64,000 nt of DNA from Clostridium carboxidivorans P7. Lineage in GTDB: Bacteria; Bacillota; Clostridia; Clostridiales; Clostridiaceae. The translations under genes and the position numbers were made by a program. The stretch covers positions 62,001 through 126,000 of the forward strand of contig NZ_CP011803.1 in NCBI RefSeq assembly GCF_001038625.1, written 5' to 3'. Shown here piece by piece: positions 63,341 to 64,000 of this stretch. The notes below the pieces were generated by a model, which ran no database searches, was not told the origin of the DNA, and saw only the letters and a list, made by a program, of their open reading frames with translations. Numbering within the stretch: position 1 is the first letter of the stretch; each line of letters begins with the position of its first letter.

Positions 63341-64000
63341 ATGGAACACTTAAAAATAGATGGGCAATGCTTTTATAATATGGTTGTGAATGGGAGCAAC
63401 TCCCTAGAAGAAAATAAGGAGTATGTAAATTCTTTGAATGTTTTCCCAGTTCCAGATGGCGATACAGGAACTAATATGTCTATGACATTTAGAACAGCTG
63501 TATCAGAAATACAAGGTATGCAAAATAAATCAGTAGGAGAAATTGTAAAAAAATTATCCAAAGGTGCACTTATGGGTGCAAGAGGTAATTCTGGTGTAAT
63601 ACTTTCACAAATATTTAGGGGAATCGCAAAATCATTAGAAACAAAAGAATATGTTAATTCTAAAGAATTTGCGGAAAGCTTAATGGAAGGGTCAAAGGCT
63701 GCTTATAAAGCTGTTATGAGACCTACAGAAGGTACTATACTTACTATCATAAGAGCAGCCGGCGAAAGCGCGGTTAAATGTGAGAGTGACGATATAGCAG
63801 TAATGTTAGAAGAAGTTTGTGACTACAGCAAATCAATGCTTAATAAAACTCCTGAAATGCTTCCAGTGCTTAAAAAAGCTAAGGTAGTTGATGCTGGCGG
63901 TATGGGACTTCTTATAATACTTCAAGGAATGTATGAAGTTGTAAAGAATAATATGGAGTCAATAGAAATTAAATCTCCTAAAAAAGTTGAAGTGCCATCG
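63341..64000 (+). CDS. fakA: Fatty acid kinase / DAK-domain protein (FakA, YloV), partial at the right edge
   Basis: The frame starts with ATG 63341 after TAGGGAGGTAATT and stays open for 220 codons to the window end. The DhaL/DAK2 nucleotide-binding domain is visible: NVFPVPDGDTGTNM (metal-binding Asp set), GARGNSGVILSQIFRG, and KVVDAGGMGLLIIL. With FakB proteins it phosphorylates fatty acids for lipid synthesis. The remaining two thirds of the protein lie outside the window. Confidence 0.93.
   Translation, partial: MEHLKIDGQCFYNMVVNGSNSLEENKEYVNSLNVFPVPDGDTGTNMSMTFRTAVSEIQGMQNKSVGEIVKKLSKGALMGARGNSGVILSQIFRGIAKSLETKEYVNSKEFAESLMEGSKAAYKAVMRPTEGTILTIIRAAGESAVKCESDDIAVMLEEVCDYSKSMLNKTPEMLPVLKKAKVVDAGGMGLLIILQGMYEVVKNNMESIEIKSPKKVEVPS

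Noticed and set aside
1..64000. tRNA, rRNA, CRISPR arrays, insertion sequences, prophage genes
   Set aside because: None could be recognised: no transposase or integrase motifs, no regularly spaced direct repeats of CRISPR type and no tRNA-like cloverleaf with a TTCRANY core.

Overview
The window is AT-rich, densely packed low-GC Firmicute chromosome, almost all of it on the + strand. Four things point to an endospore-forming Clostridium in the strict sense. It carries sporulation genes (sigK, spoIIGA-sigE-sigG, spoIVA and a very short spoVM). Codon use is AT-biased with several TTG and GTG starts. Gene order matches long blocks of the Bacillus/Clostridium core. Fe-S assembly is of the NifS/NifU type under an Rrf2 regulator. 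Species cannot be settled from the sequence alone. No rRNA, tRNA, prophage, transposase or CRISPR array was seen.

Layout. 1-3179: the 3' end of a 22-residue-repeat protein, then a MoxR-like AAA+ ATPase and a VWA/metallopeptidase-like partner. 3181-5403: iscR-nifS-nifU with its own promoter and terminator. 5476-11188: a PRC-barrel protein, an AI-2E-type permease, a complete alanine T-box with alaS, then ireB, ruvX and a DUF1292 gene (the B. subtilis yrrI-alaS-yrzL-yrrK-yrzB order). 11264-16140: a Fur-family regulator with a palindromic operator candidate, rnjA, a YlbF-like gene and typA. 16195-20437: trmR-trhP (wobble-uridine modification of tRNA), udk and a class B penicillin-binding protein. 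20447-20750: a non-coding multi-hairpin element. 20828-24757: sigK, a lone pilT, an unnamed 52-residue minus-strand ORF with a structured leader candidate, and a membrane glycosyltransferase. 24799-30053: ftsA-ftsZ, then spoIIGA-sigE-sigG. 30119-34396: ylmC, nrdR, pgeF and the PhoP-PhoR two-component pair. 34439-40824: pstS-pstC-pstA-pstB-phoU, then a DUF47 protein with a PiT phosphate transporter. 40952-46233: a PDZ/radical-SAM protein, der, gpsA and spoIVA. 46367-64000: the 'ylo' block yicC-remA-gmk-rpoZ-coaBC-priA-def-fmt-(zinc protease)-rsmB-rlmN-prpC-prkC-rsgA-rpe-thiN, a DUF2971 gene, a small membrane protein, spoVM, rpmB (minus strand), an Asp23-family gene and the start of fakA.

How the genes fit together. 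Sporulation is the main thread: the window encodes pro-sigma-E and its protease SpoIIGA, sigma-G, pro-sigma-K, the coat ATPase SpoIVA and its membrane anchor SpoVM. Candidate promoters of the right classes precede spoIIGA (Spo0A-type long spacer), sigG (sigma-F/G) and the small-membrane-protein/spoVM unit (sigma-E). The second thread is phosphate: a sensor pair, a high-affinity ABC importer and a low-affinity PiT importer lie side by side. The third is translation: alaS, tRNA modification, def/fmt, rsmB, rlmN, rsgA, rpmB and typA.

The items most worth a second look are the 23-codon spoVM with the novel small membrane protein in front of it, the nested-hairpin element ahead of sigK, and the minus-strand small ORF with its GC-richer folded leader at 22869-23200. 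Several starts below were set by Shine-Dalgarno position rather than by the longest reading frame; the reasons are given with each gene.
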